Shown here: in pieces, positions 46,974 to 50,094 of the stretch
How positions within the stretch are numbered: position 1 is the first letter of the stretch
Layout: every line of letters starts with the position of its first letter
Source of the DNA: Hyphomonadaceae bacterium UBA2389
Lineage (GTDB): Bacteria > Pseudomonadota > Alphaproteobacteria > Caulobacterales > Aquidulcibacteraceae
Length of the DNA: 50,094 nucleotides
Assembly: GCA_002343395.1 (NCBI GenBank)
Contig: DDSN01000010.1
Location: 36,632 to 86,725, forward strand
Direction: 5' to 3'
The notes under the pieces: generated by a model
Seen by the model: only the letters and a program-made list of their open reading frames with translations
Told to the model about the DNA's origin: nothing
Database searches by the model: none
Position numbers and translations under genes: made by a program

Positions 46974-48466
46974 CCCTCTGCCGCCACCTTTTCTTCCAGC
47001 CCATACTCACGCAGCTTGCGATAGAGCGTCGAGCGCCCGATGCCCAAACGGCGCGCCACTTCCGACATGTGGCCGGCATAGTGATCGATCGCGAGTTCGA
47101 TCAGATCGCGCTCGACCTGCTCGAGTTGGCGCAAGTGCCCCTCTTCGTCGAACACCTTGACCGGCGCGGTCGCCACCTCGGCGGCCGCCTGCATGGCCTG
47201 CGTGAACGACGCGTGCGCGGCCTCGATATGATGATCGTTGGCGGCTTCTGGAGCGTCGGCGTCGGCCGCGTCATTGGCGGCGAACAAGGGCTTCACGCCC
47301 GCGATCTGCGGAAAGTCTTCCGGCTGCAGCAAGTCGCCCTCGCACAGGATCACCGCGCGAAACACCGCGTTCTCCAGCTGGCGCACATTGCCCGGCCAAT
47401 CGTAAGCGAGCAGCATCCGCATCGTCGCGGGCGCGGCGCCGCGCACGTTGCGGCCCTCTTCGGCGTTGAAGCGCGCGATGAAGCGCTGCACCAGCGTCGT
47501 CAAATCGTCCCTGCGCTCGCGCAACGGCGGCGCCTCGATGGGGAACACGTTCAAGCGATAGTACAAATCCTCGCGGAACTTGCCGTCGGCGACGAGTTTC
47601 GCCAGATCCTTGTTGGTCGCGCTGATGATGCGCACGTCGACCTTCACCGGGCGCTTGGCGCCGACAGGATCGACCTCGCCTTCCTGCAACACGCGCAAAA
47701 GCTTGACCTGCGCGTCGAGCGGCAACTCGCCAACTTCGTCGAGGAACAGCGTGCCGCCGTTCGCTTCCACGAACTTGCCGGCGTGATTATCGGTCGCGCC
47801 CGTGAACGCGCCCTTCACGTGGCCGAACAGGATCGACTCAACCAGATTTTCCGGGATCGCGCCGCAATTGACGGTCACGAACGCCCGCCCCGCGCGTTCG
47901 CTCGCGCCCTGGATCGCGCGCGCCAGCACTTCCTTGCCGACGCCGCTTTCGCCCGTGATCAGCACCGGGATGTTCGACGCCGCCGCGCGCCGTCCCATGC
48001 GCACGACCGGCGCCATCACCGGCGCGTTGGCGACCATGTCGTCGAAGGAGAGCTGCCCGCTCGCGCGCTTCTTCAAGCGCACGACCTCGGTTTTCAGGTT
48101 CGACATTTCGAGCGCGTTGCGGATCGACACCATGATCCGCTCCGGCGAGGCCGGCTTCACGAAGAAATCGCTCGCCCCCGCTTGCATCGCCTGCACGACC
48201 GTGTCGATGCCGCCCGAGGCCGTCAGCACGATGCACGGCAAATCGGCGCGGCGCAGGCGGATTTCCTTCAACGCCTCCTGCCCGCTCATGCCCGGCATGA
48301 CCAGATCGAGCAGCACGATGTCAATATCGGCGTGCGTCTCCACGGCGCTGACCGCCTGCGCGCCGGTATCGGCCGTGCGTGTATGAAAGCCGTTGCGCTC
48401 GACAGCCGCCTGCAAGAGGCGGCGCTGCGCCGGATCGTCATCAACGATCAGGATCGTCTTAGCCAT
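46970..48466 (-). CDS. Sigma-54-dependent response regulator
   Basis: A 498-residue NtrC-class activator. The receiver domain (about 1-120) has the acidic DDDP cluster, D54 in VLLDLVMPGMSG, and K104 in FFVKPAS. The AAA+ domain has Walker A GESGVGKE (172-179), the sigma-54-contacting GAFTGA (219-224) and Walker B GTLFLDE (238-244). R-finger residues lie near LYYRLNVFPI. The C-terminal Fis helix-turn-helix (about 450-490) has MSEVARRLGIGRSTLYRKL. The partner kinase is not adjacent, so the input is unknown. The target promoters need RpoN. Confidence 0.93.
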   Translation of the reverse strand: MAKTILIVDDDPAQRRLLQAAVERNGFHTRTADTGAQAVSAVETHADIDIVLLDLVMPGMSGQEALKEIRLRRADLPCIVLTASGGIDTVVQAMQAGASDFFVKPASPERIMVSIRNALEMSNLKTEVVRLKKRASGQLSFDDMVANAPVMAPVVRMGRRAAASNIPVLITGESGVGKEVLARAIQGASERAGRAFVTVNCGAIPENLVESILFGHVKGAFTGATDNHAGKFVEANGGTLFLDEVGELPLDAQVKLLRVLQEGEVDPVGAKRPVKVDVRIISATNKDLAKLVADGKFREDLYYRLNVFPIEAPPLRERRDDLTTLVQRFIARFNAEEGRNVRGAAPATMRMLLAYDWPGNVRQLENAVFRAVILCEGDLLQPEDFPQIAGVKPLFAANDAADADAPEAANDHHIEAAHASFTQAMQAAAEVATAPVKVFDEEGHLRQLEQVERDLIELAIDHYAGHMSEVARRLGIGRSTLYRKLREYGLEEKVAAEG

Positions 48467-48629
48467 GGTCCCACCAATGTTTTCGACGCATTTCTCTGAT
48501 GGAAATGCTGTTCGTTGGCGCAACCATACGGAAAGGACGTTCAAGTCGCGTTAAAATGGCACAGCTTTTCGGCGTTTGCGTAAGACTTCGCAGCGACTAT
48601 GTGAACGCCATGTTTACCATGACGGCGCC

Positions 48630-49961
48630 GTGAGCGACCCCGCCGACCCCGAACGCAACCGCATCACCGCGCGCATTGGGCGCGTGGCGAAGGTGGGCGC
48701 CAACATCTCCGGCGCCGTCGGCGCGCGCATGATGGGCGCCGATCAGGCCGCGCTCGCGCGCGCCATGCGTGAAGCGCTTGGCCGCTCCAAGGGGCCGCTG
48801 ATGAAGGTGGCGCAGCTGTTGTCGACCATCCCCGACATGCTGCCGCAAGCCTACGCCGAAGAGTTCCGCAAGCTGCAATCGAACGCGCCCTCGATGGGCT
48901 GGCCGTTTGTGCAACGGCGCATGCGCGCCGAACTCGGCGAGGACTGGCAAAGCCGCTTCGCCGCCTTCGAGCACGAAGCCGCCGCCGCCGCCTCGCTCGG
49001 CCAGGTTCACCGCGCGACCGCCCATGACGGGCGCGCGCTCGCGTGCAAGCTTCAGTACCCGGACATGGCCAGCGCCGTGGAAGCCGACCTCGGCCAGCTC
49101 AAAACCTTGCTTGGCCTGTTCAAGGCGATGGACGGCACGATCGATTCATCGGAGGCGATCCTCGAAGTGGGCGAGCGCTTGCGCGAGGAGTTGGACTACG
49201 CGCGCGAGCTGAAGCACATGCGCCTGTTCGCGGCCATGCTGGCGGACGAACCGCGCATCAACACGCCCGAGCCCATCGAGGCGCTCTCCACCCGGCGCCT
49301 CCTCACCATGACCTGGCTCGAAGGGCGCGGGCTGATGCACTGGCTTGAGGAGAGCCAGGAGACCCGCAACCGCATCGCCGAGCTGTTGTTCAAGGCCTGG
49401 TGGGGGCCGATGACGCACTACGGCGTCATTCACGGCGATCCCCATCTCGGCAATTACGCGCTCACCGAAAACGCCGAACGCCTGCACTTGCTCGACTTTG
49501 GCTGCGTGCGCATCTTTCCGCCGCGCTTCCTGGACGGCGTGGTCGGCCTGTATCGCGGCCTGAAAGCCGAGGATCGCGATCAGATCACCCACGCCTATGA
49601 AGTGTGGGGGTTCAAGAACCTCAACGCCGAGCTCATCGACGCGCTCACGCTCTGGGCGCGCTTCATCTATGGGCCCCTGCTCGACGAGCGCGTGCGCACC
49701 ATCGCCGACGACGTGCCCGCCGCCGAATACGGGCGGCGCGAGGCGATGGAAGTGCGCCGCCGTTTGAAGACGCTGGGACCCGTCACCGTGCCGCGCGAGT
49801 TCGTGTTCATGGATCGCGCCGCCATCGGCCTGGGCGCGGCGTTTCTGCATTTGCGCGCGGAGTTGAACTTCGGCGCGATGTTCGCCGCCAGCGTGGAGGA
49901 CTTCTCCACCGAAGCGCTCGCCGCGCGACAAACCGATGCGCTCGCGCGCGTGGGACTGTAA
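48630..49961 (+). CDS. UbiB/ABC1-family atypical kinase
   Basis: A 443-residue member of the ABC1/COQ8/UbiB family, atypical kinase-like ATPases linked to ubiquinone synthesis. It shows the UbiB-specific K-x-x-Q motif as MKVAQLLS. The Ala-rich loop is AAAAASLGQVHRA, the catalytic loop is VIHGDPHLGNY, and the metal-binding DFG is in LLDFGCVRIFP. The KxGQ motif reads KVAQ (Gly to Ala). I chose the GTG at 48630; the frame opens with a TTG at 48576. It is divergent from the sigma-54 activator. The presence of ubiK in the same window is consistent. Confidence 0.88.
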   Translation: MSDPADPERNRITARIGRVAKVGANISGAVGARMMGADQAALARAMREALGRSKGPLMKVAQLLSTIPDMLPQAYAEEFRKLQSNAPSMGWPFVQRRMRAELGEDWQSRFAAFEHEAAAAASLGQVHRATAHDGRALACKLQYPDMASAVEADLGQLKTLLGLFKAMDGTIDSSEAILEVGERLREELDYARELKHMRLFAAMLADEPRINTPEPIEALSTRRLLTMTWLEGRGLMHWLEESQETRNRIAELLFKAWWGPMTHYGVIHGDPHLGNYALTENAERLHLLDFGCVRIFPPRFLDGVVGLYRGLKAEDRDQITHAYEVWGFKNLNAELIDALTLWARFIYGPLLDERVRTIADDVPAAEYGRREAMEVRRRLKTLGPVTVPREFVFMDRAAIGLGAAFLHLRAELNFGAMFAASVEDFSTEALAARQTDALARVGL

Positions 49962-50004
49962 CGGCACCTCTCCCTCCCACGCGAGGGGTGACACGCTGAT
50001 TTTG

Positions 50005-50043
50005 TGCGCTTGTAAGCGCAACGCCTGCCGGCTGGATGCCGGC
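50005..50043. terminator. Paired hairpins after the UbiB-type gene
   Basis: TGCGCTT-GT-AAGCGCA (50005-50020) is a perfect 7-bp hairpin. GCCGGC (50027-50032) and GCCGGC (50038-50043) form a second. No T-run follows. They may end the transcript or belong to a further repeat; the remaining bases to 50094 show no gene. Confidence 0.4.
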
Positions 50044-50094
50044 GTGGCTACATCCACAAACGTGGAAGGGCGCGGTCTTCAATAATCAGTGTGA

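Noticed and set aside
1..50094. tRNA, rRNA, CRISPR array or prophage
   Set aside because: I saw no T-arm-like or cloverleaf-compatible sequence, no regularly spaced direct repeats with unique spacers, and no integrase, capsid or transposase motifs.

Overview
The window is about 50 kb of GC-rich, densely coded bacterial chromosome. The gene set points to an alphaproteobacterium, most likely in or near the Caulobacterales/Hyphomonadaceae. The pointers are a GapR (DUF2312) nucleoid protein, UbiK and a YbjN-ProC pair, an lgt-midA-pgeF operon, a MotA stator protein, a CtrA-like box and an EnvZ/OmpR-type two-component system. The lineage is an inference from gene content, because no 16S rRNA or tRNA is present. 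I see no phage, transposase, integrase, CRISPR array or rRNA/tRNA gene.

Layout. 0.1-2.2 kb: OmpR-like regulator and EnvZ-like kinase, closed by a terminator. 2.3-3.7 kb: an Hsp70-like ATPase without a substrate-binding domain. 3.7-7.5 kb (minus strand): small membrane protein, TetR-cupin pair, YbjN-ProC pair and UbiK-MBL hydrolase pair. 7.6-10.5 kb: lgt-midA-pgeF. 10.5-11.8 kb: a vapBC module followed by a VanX-like dipeptidase. 12-17.9 kb: prs, an FkbM methyltransferase, a GNAT enzyme, a SIMPL protein, a ferritin-like diiron protein and a lipoprotein hydrolase. 18-20.8 kb: a Ppx/GppA-TIR fusion convergent with an unknown protein. 20.9-22.4 kb: rplY and pth around a nested palindromic repeat. 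22.5-26.4 kb: small secreted proteins, an orphan ParA with DnaA boxes upstream, and a TPR membrane protein. 26.4-28.1 kb: two paralogous vapBC modules around a truncated barstar gene. 28.1-36.5 kb: ychF, a two-domain aspartic protease, a dienelactone hydrolase, a Sel1-repeat protein, an IMPase, an MFS carrier and mnmC. 36.5-43.2 kb: a tiny Thr-rich lipoprotein, motA, an MFS exporter, a lytic transglycosylase, rpmJ, a TPR lipoprotein, a hydrolase and parDE. 43.3-50 kb: GapR, a GntR/serine-hydrolase operon, two small unknown proteins, a sigma-54 activator and a UbiB-type kinase.

Most genes are core housekeeping. The accessory signal is concentrated in four toxin-antitoxin modules, one broken immunity gene and the TIR protein. 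The strongest candidate for an undescribed system is the 530-residue protein at 18006-19598. It carries an exopolyphosphatase/GppA-type actin-fold nucleotide domain fused to a C-terminal TIR domain that keeps the candidate NADase glutamate. This suggests an alarmone- or polyphosphate-sensing NAD-depleting effector. Other notable features are a REP-like element that supplies stop codons to flanking genes, promoters placed for leaderless transcription of toxin-antitoxin modules, and several convergent gene pairs that share a four-base bidirectional stop.
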